Shown: positions 27,541-53,154, numbered from the stretch's first letter. The stretch is DNA of 64,000 nt from Balanoglossus misakiensis (GCA_040954595.2 CM082590.2:10602001-10666000); one strand, 5' to 3'. The notes: generated by a model not told the origin, from the sequence alone. Made by a program: numbers and translations.

Positions 27541-30500
27541 ATGGACTTGTATAAGATGCAGAATCAGCTGGAAAACCTAGTGAGAGATAATCAGAATAAT
27601 TTAACCGTAGATAAAAATTTGAAACTGAATGTGGATGTGAGTGAACTGGTTAAAGGGGAGAGCCCTCAACGTACATTTAAGGAGGACTGTAGTCATGGTG
27701 ACAGTGGAGGCGGTTGCCAACAGCAACCAATGGGCTTGCTGCAGACGAAGAAGAGAGAGAGAATTGACCAGGAAAATGATAACAGTGACATTGCTACCAA
27801 AATTCCCAAAAAGGATGATTCCAACATAGGTATGAGTGAAAGTGAAATGAAAGATTTGGAAACTAGCGACAGATCGTCTCGTGAAGAGAGAAGTGGAACC
27901 AAATCCCTTGAAAATAAACAGGTGCTTGTTTCTGGCAAACCTGTACCAGTTCTTACAATTTCGAACATATCATCAAAGCCTTTTAATTTTCAGGAATCTA
28001 TTAAAAGCAAGAGTCTAGATTTAGAAACATCAGCAAAAAGTAAGATAGACTCTCTGTCACCTTGTCATGTGACTTCTTCTGTTGTGTGGAAAGGGGAAGA
28101 CACAAAACTTAATGTTGAGACAAAATCGGACATCGGCAAGTCAAATTCTGAAACAAAGTCGAGCACTGCTGAGAGAAAGGAGGTTGCTATAGCGACCAAA
28201 ATAGAACATCCGAAACTGGAGATTGAAGAGAAGAAGCCGTCCGGGGATGGCGTGGAACGGATCCAGAATGCCTTGCGGGAATTGCGGGGAAGACAGGAAT
28301 ATTGGAACACGGAATGCAAGGAATTAGTGAAGTCTATCGGAGATTGCTACTGGGATTATCCGGATGGGAGAGTCAAGTTGTCAAATGTTTTCAGGAAAGC
28401 AGGAGGAGCAGGTAAGAGTTGAAAGCATTTTTAACCCTTTTACCACAATGGTTCAGTCGGAAACCATTGTTTTCTATGGTAAGGTTAGACCACTAAAGAG
28501 GGAACTGGGGGTGAAAGGGTTAAAACCCCACGAGATAATTATACAGATCACCTGTATATTTAGCCACCCAATTCAAGAGTACACAACTATTGTAGTATAT
28601 ATGTATGGGTGTTAGAATCTCCACAAATTCAAAATGGTGCTGTTTGTCTACTGACGATAAATAGAAGATTGAAGTTATTCCGTAGTGGTAGAACTGAAAA
28701 TAGAATGACATTTCAGTCATATCACATACATGATAGAACGGCAAAGGTTATGGCAGAATATTAAATATTATTATTATCATAGGATTAACTCTTTTCATGT
28801 TCCTGTTTTAGGAATATGCGTACACATGATCAACAGTTTATCTCGACATGGTTTGTTTAAATGCACGGCTGGTTGGTTCGCAGCATACTACGCCTACACA
28901 CTATGTTGGAATTTCAGCGACATCAGTTTGGAGTTGTGTCGGAGTTTTGGTGAAGTCGGCATGATTCGAATATGCCTGACCAACATTGCCCATGAACCAT
29001 ACAGGAAGAACGTTCGACAAAAAGTAAGTCAAATTATCAACAAATTTTACATGGCACTCTCATTTTGTCCAATGAGAGATATTTCCTCTTTCAAATGCAG
29101 AAACTGATTAACCATTTCATGGATTTGGACCAAACTATGGATTTGGACCAAACTATGGTGGTGGTGAAAGAGTAAATAATTCCAATTTCATTTTCACATG
29201 AACTATGTCTGTCTTTTCTCCCAGAATATTCTGTATCTAGTGAAGGCTTCGCTAAATATTCTACACAATCTCGCCAAAGAGCCAAGCAACCGACAGTACT
29301 TTCGCAAAGACAAAGGTGTCGATAAGATCAAATATTTCATCAACAGCGACCAGTATTTGAAGTCTATCGCGATGATGACACTAGCGTATATTATAGAAGA
29401 ACACGAAAATCATCTCATATCGGATCACAGTAAGTCAAACCCTGTCTAATCTGGAAATCTCTTTAAACCAGACACCTCTGCAAAATCGAACAATATTCTC
29501 CGTTTTGTTGGTGTCCGGTTTAGACAGGTTTTACTTGTTGAACGGACTGCAGTAGATTTCTTGTTGAACAGACTGCAGTAGATTTCTTGTTGAACAGACT
29601 GCAGTAGATTTCTTGTTGAACAGACTGCAGTAGATTTCTTGTTGAACAGACTGCAGTAGATTTCTTGTTGAACAGACTGCAGTAGATTTCTTGTTGAACA
29701 GACTGCAGTAGATTTCTTGTTGAACAGACTGCAGTAGATTTCTTGTTGAACAGACTGCAGTAGATTTCTTGTTGAACAGACTGCAGTAGATATCTTGTTG
29801 AACGGACTGCAGTAGATTTCTTGTTGAACAGACTGCAGTAGATTTCTTGTTGAACAGACTGCAGTAGATTTCTTGTTGAACAGACTGCAGTAGATTTCTT
29901 GTTGAACAGACTGCAGTAGATTTCTTGTTGAACAGACTGCAGTAGATATCTTGTTGAACAGACTGCAGTAGATTTCTTGTTTAACAGACTGCAGTAGATG
30001 TCTTGTTGAACAGACTGCAGTAGATGTCTTGTTGAACAGACTGCAGTAGATTTCTTACTACGCAAAGGGCCACTATCTGTATCTTCTGGCTATATTCTGA
30101 CTAACATAAAACTGGTGTTTTCACGGAACGCTTTTGACTTGCAAAATGCACTGCACATGAACTTGCAAATTGCTCTGTTATCACAGTTACTAAACACCAC
30201 AATCTCCATAGCAACAGTTACCAGCTAGTCCACAAATAAGCTGTCAAAATGAAAGATGATTTGGCTTTCACTGTTATGGGAAGAAATACCTGGCTAATCC
30301 CACTCAAACATTTGAAATCTGTCCCCAAATTGCGCACTATCATAATTATAAATCACACACAGCTCAGGTGAACCGTGCTATGCATACCAGTATGTAAGTT
30401 TGCAAAGCTGACCAAAATATGCGCCAAAATAAATGTGTATATGACAAAATAAAGAGAAAGTTAACACAAGCACCAAAGTGACCAACAGAAATGGTTCTCA

Positions 30501-33500
30501 TGATTTGAGTCGTATTTTTGTTGCATCTTTTCAAACAGCACGCAAAGCTTGATAAACCTGACCAGCAAAAAAAGAATGACTTTGTATGCCAGCCATCACT
30601 GATAACTTGCATTTATGTCAACTCCTGGTTGGCGTGTTGTTATATAATAATACTATTTCCTTTTGTTTTATGAACTTCTGAAATAATTGATGGAAGCTTA
30701 TTTGTGGACCAGTACTGAATCACTTCATCACAACATGTAAACATATGAAGGATTTACATGCAGTGAAAGACCAGGTTTTCCATGATCGTAGAATTTAGAG
30801 TTTTCATTCATATTAGATTCATGACATCTTTCTGAATGAACAGTACGGACTTGTGTCCTTTTGATTACTGACAAAAAAACCACAATGAATTTGGAGATGA
30901 AAAAATGATTATGATGATGACTCAGATCAATATTTTATATGAATATGCCACAGATTAACGGATAAATTTGGTCTTGACTTGAAGCGTGTGCATCTTTAAT
31001 ACGGTGAACATGTGTTAAAGATGCATTGTCATGAACTAACCAATAACACTTCTTCACTCCTTGCCAAAGCTGACGGAGGTGATTTCGAGAGTGACACTGT
31101 AAAGATAGAAAAAGGTAAAAATATTGTTTTACCTTCTTCAGACTAAACGCATGTAAATGCCTGCTGCAAATTATTTTGTTTTGTTGTTGTTGTTGTTGAC
31201 ATGCTGTGATATCATTTGTATGCCTTGTCACAAAATTACCGAAAAATTTACAGCACCACTTGTCTATAGGAAAGTCCCTTGACTGGCCACTATAGACAGA
31301 TGCAACTGTACTACTGATGAAGGGCTTTGCGTGAAACTTTGTTTTATTCTCTCTTCCACAAATGTTTTTATTTCTTCACTGGTTTGGTTTTTTTTATCAC
31401 TAGTTATCCATCACCTGTGTCTTGATTATTTAACATGATCGCATCTCAAAACAGGAGCATCAATGTCATTGACACTACTTTCTTTACCATCTCAGGTGCT
31501 ATAGAGTTCATAGCTAAGCTACTACGTGATGCCTTATGCAGTCTGTCAGGAAGAGCTGAGGGTTTCTCTTGCATGGAGCTGGCCCAAGGACTTGGACACC
31601 TGGCTGTCAATGATCGCAACAAAACAAAGGTATACAAAAAATCTCATTCCGTTGATAATAGACCGTTTTCTGAAATCAATGAGGCCCTGCGAGATCTTGC
31701 TTGGCTAGGCAGTTTATGCCTGGATAGTTGCTATGGAGACCTCCAGGAGTGACCAGGCCTCTAAATGTCTGTGTGTCTTCTAGATTGATGCAGCAGGTGC
31801 ATTGCCGTTACTGATTGAGATGTTGGATCGATCCGACGCAACGGAACAGGCTGCTGCAGCCAACGCACTCTGGAATCTCACCTTCGATGACTGCGTGAGA
31901 AAGAAGATCAAAGACAACGAGAACTGCATTCTTGCATTGCAGCAACTCAGTCGATCGGAGAATGATCTGGTCAAGTCTGCCGCTAATGGTGCATTGTGGG
32001 TGATTGGTCGAGATGACAGACCCCCTACAAGAAGTAAGAATACCAAAAACTGGAAATTGTAAAGATCGTATGCACCTCAAAAATCAACTTTTTCTCAAGT
32101 TTTGCTCAAGTCAACTTTAGATTGTTTTCTCTTAAGAATCGAAAATCCGGTCACCATGCAATAATTGAATGAGAGTAGAAAAAGAAACAGAATGAAAATA
32201 CTGTCATGCAAACTTGACACTGATAAACTGTTATGTGCATGATTGAGTCTTTCATTGTTTCACACTACTTTTCATTTCATCCAGGGTATTCGAGTCGAAG
32301 TGGCAAGTTCATACAGCCTCACATCATGATCAGTTATCAGTGGGGATCTCAGGAGACGGTGCTGAGAATTGCTAATGATTTGAAGGTGAGTTGGAAAACA
32401 TGAAGGGACTTTCCCCTGTAATGCAGACCTGTTCGTGGTTCTGCAAATTAAGTTTTAAAACTTGGTTGGTTCATTGCTGCAGATGGCTGACATATAGTGC
32501 CTCATTTAGATTCATTGACACATACACTATTAATATAGACATGTAATGTCAATTTCTAAAAATAAGTTTTTCCTTTCATCCCCAAAAATGGGACAGTTTA
32601 CCCCGGAACACATGATGACTGACAATTAGGGCAACAGTGTATTTTGATGACCGAGGGTTAGTCACAACTAAAACAGACTGTTTTGGTGTGACTGGCAGTC
32701 CCGAGGTCATCAAAAATACACTGTTGCCCGAATATGTCAGTCATCATGTGTTTTATAACACACCAAACACGACACACACCACATCCAGGCAACTGTACCG
32801 GGCAGAAACCGATCGAACTGATGCCCTAGGGAACAGTTCGAAATGACTAAGGTCACGTGACGGCGTATTGACAAATCACAGTCGAGGGTTTGCTGCATGG
32901 TGTGTTATAAAACAAAGTGAAGTCCGTGAAAGAAGGATATCATGGACTTTTGGCAAAAAAGACTAGGAAAGGATGTCAGGTGTAAGTTTTCTGAGCTGTA
33001 CGTCACTTCTGTTTATTTGTCCAGGATTCCGGATACAATGTCTGGATAGATGTGGAGTACATGGGAGGTTCTACCTTGGAAGCAATGGCAGAAGCTGTGG
33101 AAAATGCTGCTGTGGTTCTGGTGTGTGCGTCCCAGAAATACAAGGAAAGTCCCAACTGTAGGACAGGTAAGCAGAAGTCCATTGGTTAGAGCATTGGACT
33201 CATGATTAGAGAATCATGGGTTTGAGCCGCGGCTTGGCTGTGGTGTTGTGTCCTTTGAGCAAGGCACTTTACTTCTCATTGCTTCTCTCCAAACAGGAGT
33301 AATGGGTTCCTGGTAGGACAGAGATAAATAAAGAAAAGAAAATATGGCCTGACTGTTTTCAAATTGATACTTTTGAATTCAATAGGCTGTAGAGTTCTAT
33401 AGATGTTCAGAGAAATTCTATAAATATCTGTAGAAGTTCAATAGGCTCTAGAATTCTATAGATGTTCAAAGAAATTCTATAAACTTTTGTAGAAGTTCAA

Positions 33501-35446
33501 CAGGCTGTAGAGTTCTATAGATGTCCATAGAAATTCTATAAATATCTGTAGAAGTTCAATAGGCTATAGAATGCTATAGATGTTCAGAGAAATTCTATAA
33601 ACTTTTGTAGAAGTTCAACAGGCTGTAGAGTTCTATAGATGTTTAAAGAATGTTGTTATAAGACCTAATAATAATATGATTATGTCTTGTCACTGTCAGA
33701 GGCTGAATACACGTACCAACTTCACAAAGACGTAGTTCCATTACTGATGGAGTCCTTCTACAAACCCGATGGTTGGCTGGGAATGTTGATGGGTGTCAAG
33801 TTGTACATAGATTTCTCCGGTGCTTACACCTACGACAATCAAATCAAGAAGTTGATCAAGGAGCTTGGAGAGCGTGGGAAGAAAGTGGTGTCTATCACAG
33901 AAGGTAATTGAGAGATTTGAAAATGTATTTTAGTTCGCGAATGAACTCATCATAGTGCCGACAGAGAAAGGGGAAACGTAGGGTTCATTATTGCATGGAA
34001 AAGCCTGGAATGACACTTCTCCTGGTAAACCCTTGAAAGTACTGGGACGTAGTTATTAATTATTGTCTATATCGTTGTGTTTGTCTCATCAGAACTTTCT
34101 CCTGTACAGAAGAAGATTACAACTGTGCCTGGCAGCGTACCCATGTTGAACTATCACAACGTCCTTTGCTGGAACACACATGATGTACAGAACTGGATTT
34201 CAGAAGTTGGTCTTGAAAGGTTTGAAGTTCTCCCGATATTCATCCCCTCCCCCATGAAATGATTTGTTCCAATTGCAAACGATAATGCTCACATGTGTGT
34301 CTGACCTACTAACATAGAGAACACTATATCCATATTAGTAAGTGCACCACACATACCTTTGCTGTGCTTTTCGTATCAGTATATTAATTGTGCTAAACTT
34401 GTTGTATGTGATCTTCATAAGAAGTAGAAATGTAGGGCAGAGCAAGCATCAAGAAGTATAAGGCACGTTAAGTTCTCTATACTTCTCATGACAATTTATT
34501 TATGTTTAACGGTGTATAACTCAAAACAGTGACTTAATTTTTGTGGGGAATGTTCGTCTGTGATGTGCAGTTGTGTTTAGTATCCGCCATTAGACAAACA
34601 GCCTTGCGTTTCGCAGTGTAGCTTGCAGCAGTGAAGGGCACCCTCTAGAGTTGTCTTCGCATAAACGCAAACCAGTCATGTGAAATGCGCCCTCTCAAAC
34701 AGAAGTGTCTTCGCTTAAACGAAAGTCGTTTAAATGCCCGCGTTCCAGTCATGCCGAATAGTTACCCAATTAAGGTAAAAGTAGACACCACTTAGGTTAA
34801 AGCCCTGGTAACTTCTCTCTTGGTTATTTTCTCAGTATTTGTCTTGTGTGTCCACTGTAAATGTACTTTCTTGTTCTACTGTGCAATCAGCATTGTTATT
34901 GTTGACAAATGAAGTCAAGTCTGAACATGAATCATTTATTAACAATGGCCCTAACTCATATCCAGGCTTTGTTGAGAAGCTGAAGACGGAACATTTCATA
35001 AATCTATCCAGAGTAGAACAATAATCCATTGTTAAAATGGGAGAAAAAATAGGAAAAAAATAGCCAAAAGTGAGAGTTACTAGGCTTTAATTTTTGTTTT
35101 GTTCATTGTTATGTTTTGTTTTGTTATGCTTTGCTTTACTAGCTTTAATACAGAAATATACACTCTGTTATGTGTGTTTAGCCACAGTACTCATAAACCT
35201 CATAGTATATTTGATACATTGGAATCATCATTATTTTGTTCTTATGAAATTAAAAACATTTTGAATTATTTGCTTTGCAGTTGCAAGGAGCATTTCTCGG
35301 AATACAACGGCAAGTTACTTGTTCAACTGCAGAGACTGCGACAAGAAGCTCCAGAATTCTTTTACAATTCTTTGAAAGAAGACGTCGGACTCACTAGATT
35401 GGTTGATATACTGAAATTTACAGAAGCTCTGGACAGATTACTTTAA
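27541..35446 (+). CDS. ARM-repeat / TIR / SAM domain protein
   Basis: Ten exons, 27541-28411, 28812-29023, 29225-29429, 31496-31629, 31784-32033, 32285-32385, 33025-33166, 33700-33903, 34093-34219 and 35281-35446, give 803 aa. An in-frame TGA sits directly before the ATG. Residues 1-270 are Lys/Ser/Glu-rich and look disordered. Residues ~280-560 are helical armadillo-type repeats (for example EQAAAANALWNLTFDD and LVKSAANGALWVIG). A TIR domain follows from PHIMISYQWGS (~572), through GYNVWIDVEYMGGSTLEAMA (594-613), to ~680. The last ~75 residues are a SAM domain (HDVQNWISEVGLE ... LVDILKFTEALDRLL). SARM1 has ARM-SAM-SAM-TIR, so here TIR and SAM are swapped and only one SAM is present. E610 aligns by context with the NAD-cleaving Glu of SARM1. 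A role as a stress or immune NADase or adaptor is inference. No catalytic proof exists in sequence. Confidence 0.85.
28431..28523. mobile_element. TTAA MITE family 1, copy in ARM-TIR intron 1
   Basis: It begins TTAACCCTTTTACCACAATG and ends GGGGGTGAAAGGGTTAA. It lies 20 bp after the exon 1 donor. Confidence 0.8.
29104..29178. mobile_element. TTAA MITE family 1, rearranged copy
   Basis: It contains the family's right half ('ggatttggaccaaactatgg') duplicated head to tail, then 'tggtggtgaaagagtaaa'. The left half is missing. It lies in intron 2 of the ARM-TIR gene. Confidence 0.6.
29527..30056. repeat. 26-bp minisatellite, about 20 copies
   Basis: The unit is TTGTTGAACAGACTGCAGTA plus GATTTC, repeated about 20 times with only a few substitutions (GATATC, GATGTC, an ACGG variant). 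Because 26 is not a multiple of three, all three frames stay open in a 78-bp cycle. This produces a spurious repetitive 181-codon frame on the minus strand. It lies in intron 3 of the ARM-TIR gene. Confidence 0.97.
32607..32914. repeat. Nested inverted-repeat element in ARM-TIR intron 6
   Basis: The arm at 32608-32656 (acacatgatgactgacaatt and onward) is complementary to 32699-32751. Just outside the second arm, 'ttttataacacacca' (about 32750) pairs again with 'tggtgtgttataaaac' at about 32898. The two nested palindromes suggest one non-autonomous DNA element of about 300 bp, or one inserted in another. Confidence 0.6.
33178..33345 (+). mobile_element. tRNA-derived SINE
   Basis: It starts with a tRNA-like head with an A box (TTGGTTAGAGCATTGG) and, about 45 bp on, a B box (GGGTTTGAGCC). 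A body follows containing 'tgtcctttgagcaaggcact', and an A-rich end (gataaataaagaaaagaaaa). The spacing of A and B boxes is that of an internal RNA polymerase III promoter. It is inserted sense in intron 7 of the ARM-TIR gene. Confidence 0.7.
33378..33650. repeat. 59-bp tandem repeat, about 4.6 copies
   Basis: Units start at about 33378, 33437, 33496, 33555 and 33614, each beginning TTCAA(T/C)AGGCT(G/C)TAGA. Alternate units differ in the same way ('aatatctgt' versus 'acttttgt'). This suggests a two-unit, 118-bp block was duplicated. It lies in intron 7 of the ARM-TIR gene. Confidence 0.9.
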
Positions 35447-36843
35447 ATAGGGGTGGCTGTGTAGACACCCCTGCATCAAGAGATTTTGGTACGGTCCATT
35501 TGTGCGAGTAAATAGTGAATACACACATCTACGCCAAGAGATTTTGGAAATGATTTGTTTTCTTGTATGAAATATCAAGAGAAAACTTGTTCTCTTGTGA
35601 AATTTGTTTGTTATGGGGTGTGAAGGACAAATCAAAATTTATTGGAATTAGATAAAGAGATTTATCAATGTGTGATGTAATTTTTTGGTTTGGTGTGGTA
35701 CTTTGCGTATGGATTTACAATCTTGAAGTTTGGACAGTTTGGGGTTTAAATTATTGGGGGTACATGTATTATTGCTCATGTGAATGACAATAATTTATTT
35801 ATTTATTTATTTATTTATCCGTCCCCGTCCTCTGCTTTTGTAAATATCATCACAGAAATGTATCATGGATTTTTGTTTAAAAATTAGATTTTTTTTTATT
35901 ATTGTGCATCGATTCTTTCTAGTAATGAATAAACTTTATTCTAGTAGCGAATTAAACTCTTTGTCTTTGAGCACTGCCTTATGGGATTGACTGTTCACTA
36001 AACGTCTGTAACCAGCGGCTCCAGGTGGAACATGCGTGTGAGACGAGCTACGCGCTTTACATGATAATTAATTAAAAGGAATCATACATCCTTTTTCTCT
36101 ATTATGCAAATGACTCAAGAGACCAATTTAATCTTTTCACTATAAACCATAATTATGCATGAACAAAACAATTAGTAGAATAACCTATTCGCATTTAAGT
36201 ATTTCCGTGGCTGGTTATGAAAACAGACAGAAGTTGAATACAGACAGAACGTCCAGGGGGAAATGGTGAATGACTTTATCGCGTTTACGGTCACTGCACA
36301 ATTCGCACTGACCTATATAAACCTGCATTAAGCACTTTTCTAAAATGTTGCATATTTTATGACGGCTGATAGTGAATCTTGTTTATTTTTGTGGACGACG
36401 GAATGATAGAATCAATTTGCCCAGTAGCATGTTAATCTCAAATATCTGCGTCATTTTAACAGAAAGAAGATGTCCGAATAAAATAAATACAGATGAAATC
36501 AGCTATCTGCGAGAATGAAAAAAGAGATCTAGAAATTGGATAATGAAAGAGTAAATTAAACCAGGTGTAAGATTATTGTTTGTTTTCATAGCAGGTGGTC
36601 GGTGCTGATGGATTATGAAAAATCAGCATCTTCAATTTGACCTTTGACCTTATTCCGGATTAGTGACGTCGCTCTCGGGATAACTTGTGTTGAAGTGTGG
36701 AAGTGGTTCAGTGCACACGGCTGCAAACAGGCGTCGAGAGCAGCTAGTTGACTTGATTGTGTGTAAACATCAGCCTCATCCAACAGTTCCAAAAATTCAC
36801 TTCTCGCCGCGGTGTCAACGTAAATATTTTGGATCAATTTACG
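35447..36843. other. 3' region of ARM-TIR gene and peropsin upstream region
   Basis: Contains the ARM-TIR 3' UTR with an AATAAA signal at 35928 and a (TTTA)n tract near 35792. AT-rich sequence follows, and then the peropsin 5' leader. No further coding exon was recognised. Confidence 0.5.
35928..35933 (+). terminator. Poly(A) signal AATAAA, ARM-TIR gene
   Basis: The hexamer lies about 480 bp after the stop codon at 35446, followed by T-rich sequence. No other gene on this strand lies between. Confidence 0.55.
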
Positions 36844-43902
<7,059 letters not shown>

Positions 43903-44492
43903 ATGCCATATTTTTGTCGTGATGTAACATTTTTATCATTTCACACATTTTTCTCTGTTTTTTCTCTTAATTTTAGCCCAATTTCTATTGAATAAAATTG
44001 TATCCTGATGTGCGCCTATTTTCTGTGCAATCCCTAAATGATCATGCTGTTTTCTCAAAGATCACTTTTGTTTGTCTTTTTCTTTGTGTTGTTCAAGGGA
44101 TGTTATTATAATGTGCAAACAATATGGTTAAAATATCAATAATGTATCTGCGTGAGAGATATTTGCCATTTTTGCTCAAAAACTTGTGTTTTAATTAGTA
44201 TAGTCCAAATGAAACTTTCATTGATCATGTGTGTCAGTTTTTCAAACAGTGATTGCAAATGAGTTTTCATCTTCTTTGTAAGTGAATATTAATGAAAAGA
44301 ATAATAATAAAATAGGACATTGGTATGAGATGATTGTTTATTGGAATATTGACAGTGGCAAATGTTTAATGTTGTAGATATCATGTATATGGTAATAGAC
44401 ATGGCTATTGACATTGGTTAGACCATGCTTGAATCTCCCGCGGTCTCACCAGCCAATCAATTCCAAGGTCAGAGGTCACACCTTGAACAGCA
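43903..44492. other. Intergenic region, peropsin 3' end and ATIC upstream
   Basis: AATAAA at 43991 is the likely peropsin poly(A) signal, 90 bp after the stop. The remaining sequence to the ATIC start at 44493 is AT-rich with no other gene seen. Confidence 0.55.
43991..43996 (+). terminator. Poly(A) signal AATAAA, peropsin
   Basis: The canonical hexamer lies about 90 bp downstream of the opsin stop codon, followed by T/G-rich sequence. Confidence 0.6.
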
Positions 44493-50899
<6,407 letters not shown>

Positions 50900-50903
<4 letters not shown>

Positions 50904-50989
50904 ACCCTTTCACCCCCATTTTCCTGTGTAGAGGTCCAACTTAAGCCATAGAAGACAATGGATTTTGGACCTAACCATGAAAGGGTTAA
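50900..50989. mobile_element. TTAA MITE family 1, copy at the ATIC stop codon
   Basis: The element runs from TTAA at 50900-50903 (the stop codon is 50901-50903) through 'acccctttcacc'-type ends to 'gaaagggttaa' at 50989. The coding sequence up to RLFHH is undisturbed. Confidence 0.75.
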
Positions 50990-52800
50990 ACCCTTGTACC
51001 CCTACGTTTACATTTCCATGCGTCACAAAACCACTTTCAGTGATCATTCAATGGCATCCTGTTCACCCTTCTATCCAAATGGAATAGTCTTAGCTTTCTG
51101 CTTGTTACATGTTGGACATTTGGACATGAAATTCTTGAGTTCACCTTGAAGCATCTATAACTTGTTTAAACGTTGTGTATCGCTTACTGAAATATAAGTT
51201 GGCTGAAACTTTTGTTTGTATTTATTTTATGATTTCAATGCAAGGGTATGGTGTAGATCACACTGCCACACCTTTTGAGAATTTCTCCTAGAAAGGTGGA
51301 AGTTAGTTAGTAACCTTATGAAATCTTTATATTTTTTGTGAAGTCTTTGACATGGGGACATACTTGGTTTGGGACCAGTTTTTCGATAATACCATTGTTC
51401 AGTTTGTCTTTTGGTTAGAATTTTGCTTATTAAATGTGAAAAGGTGCTTTAATCTTTTGTGTAGATTTTAAATACTTTATTTTAATTACACACACACATA
51501 CATACATACATACATACATGCATACATACAGACAGACACAACTGATCCAATAAGGTCCCAATGGTATATATACACATAAAAATACTAAAAACATTTCTTG
51601 TTTTATATATTTATTTAAAAAATAGTACGTTATCAACACACAATTCAAATGTACCGGTACATTTGTAACAAGAATTTAAAATCTGCATAACAGAGCAAAC
51701 CAATCATATACAAATTAAAACAATCTTTACCAAATATGGTAAAAAGACATCCTTATATGGAAGAAGTCAAATTTAAATGTCAATATCTGTTGCTTACAGA
51801 AGTAAATAATGAAATACATATCTGGCTATAATTACGACTATACTTGACGTGGTATCTGGGCCTTCAAAATATAAACGAGGGTAAGTAACATAAATGATTT
51901 GTTTATTTGGATCACTTTGCTATACCAGACAAAATGGCATATCCTTGCTGCCATTTGGCATAGACTTTCCACCATAATTTACTTCAATACAGCGCAAAAT
52001 ATGAAGAAAAAGGGTAAAGGATGACATTGCTTGAAATACAGTCTACAGTGACTGACTGAAAAAAATCTGGGTCATTCTTATTTTGGGGAACGTACGACGA
52101 AATTTGGACGGCAAGAAGTCATAGTCTGAACGTTATTGATTGCATTGGTTGAACATGACAAACATTTTAAGTTTAAAACATCACTTTTGTGAAACCACAC
52201 ACTTAATATGCAAGTTATGAAGGAAGTGCTTTAACTAGTCATTAGGGGAAGCGTTTGCTGATGCTAGTTCTCAGAATATGGTCAGGCAATACATGTTTTG
52301 TTTTAAAACACCTCTGAATTCTGGCTATAGATTTTTACTTTGTGCTAGGGGGTAAAATCACATACTAAAGATAAATAATACCATATAAGGAAACATGATT
52401 ACATTAAAGGATAAAATTATAACAGCACTCGGCAAAAGTACTTATCACTTCTATTACATTTTATAAAAATCTTGTTGCAAGCTTCACTTTTTATTAATAT
52501 TTTCACATCAGTGACACAAATTTTGTAAACTTTTCAAACTATTCATAAAAGTCACCGGACTGCTGCAAGAAAAATTTGCATCGAAAGTTACACACTATGA
52601 TTCCATAATGCGAACACCCTGTCTGTGTATATATACATAATTTGATAGAATCTATATCTGTGTGTTGTCAAGATGAAATGGGCAGGGTTCTCCCCAAGCT
52701 GGTCATTGGGTTTGGTCTGACTAGCACTCAAGTGAAAAAGCTAACAAACAATTGTGTACTCAATATAGTCTAGCCCTGTTGTCACATTTTGATATATTGA
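50990..52800. other. ATIC 3' UTR and intergenic sequence
   Basis: A probable 3' UTR follows the ATIC stop. ATTAAA occurs near 51429 as a possible poly(A) signal. A short (ACAT)n run is near 51490-51535. The remainder to 52800 is AT-rich and I see no gene. Confidence 0.5.
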
Positions 52801-53154
52801 TTAAAGGGACAAAGTCTCTCTCTCGCTGCCCTTTTTCCATTAACTATGTTTGATACAAGACACCGTTTATGTTATTCTACATGTGGATAAATAGTGAATC
52901 AACGTTCCATCACACACAACTTCCATCCCTCTTATAGACAGGAGAGTGAAAAACTCGCCAAAATGAATAATCTTTCTTTACCATTTATTCATTTTGGGCG
53001 AGTTTTTACTCTCATATCATACAATTGGGAAAGAAGTTTTGTGTGGTTGAACGTTGATTCACTATATATCCACATTTACATTAACATAAATGGTGTCTTG
53101 TATCAAACATAATTAATGGAAAAGGGTAGCGAGAGAGAGACTTTGTCCCTTTAA
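52801..53154. mobile_element. Palindromic MITE, TTAA type, copy 2 (354 bp)
   Basis: Perfect TTAA at both ends: TTAAAGGGACAAAGTCTCTC at the left and GAGACTTTGTCCCTTTAA at the right. The body is a long palindrome very similar to the copy at 4170-4521. This intact copy defines the family boundaries and the 4-bp target duplication. Confidence 0.9.

Noticed and set aside
28433-28523. Short peptide-like frames repeated at several loci (for example NPFTTMV)
   Set aside because: They are translations of the TTAA MITE family, seen wherever a copy is present, and have no coding role.
29520-30065. Repetitive 181-codon minus-strand frame, or a CRISPR-like array
   Set aside because: It is the read-through of a 26-bp minisatellite. 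Units are contiguous with no spacers, and the genome is eukaryotic.
33178-33260. A functional tRNA gene
   Set aside because: A and B boxes are present but the arms do not fold into a clean cloverleaf, and the sequence continues into a SINE-like body.
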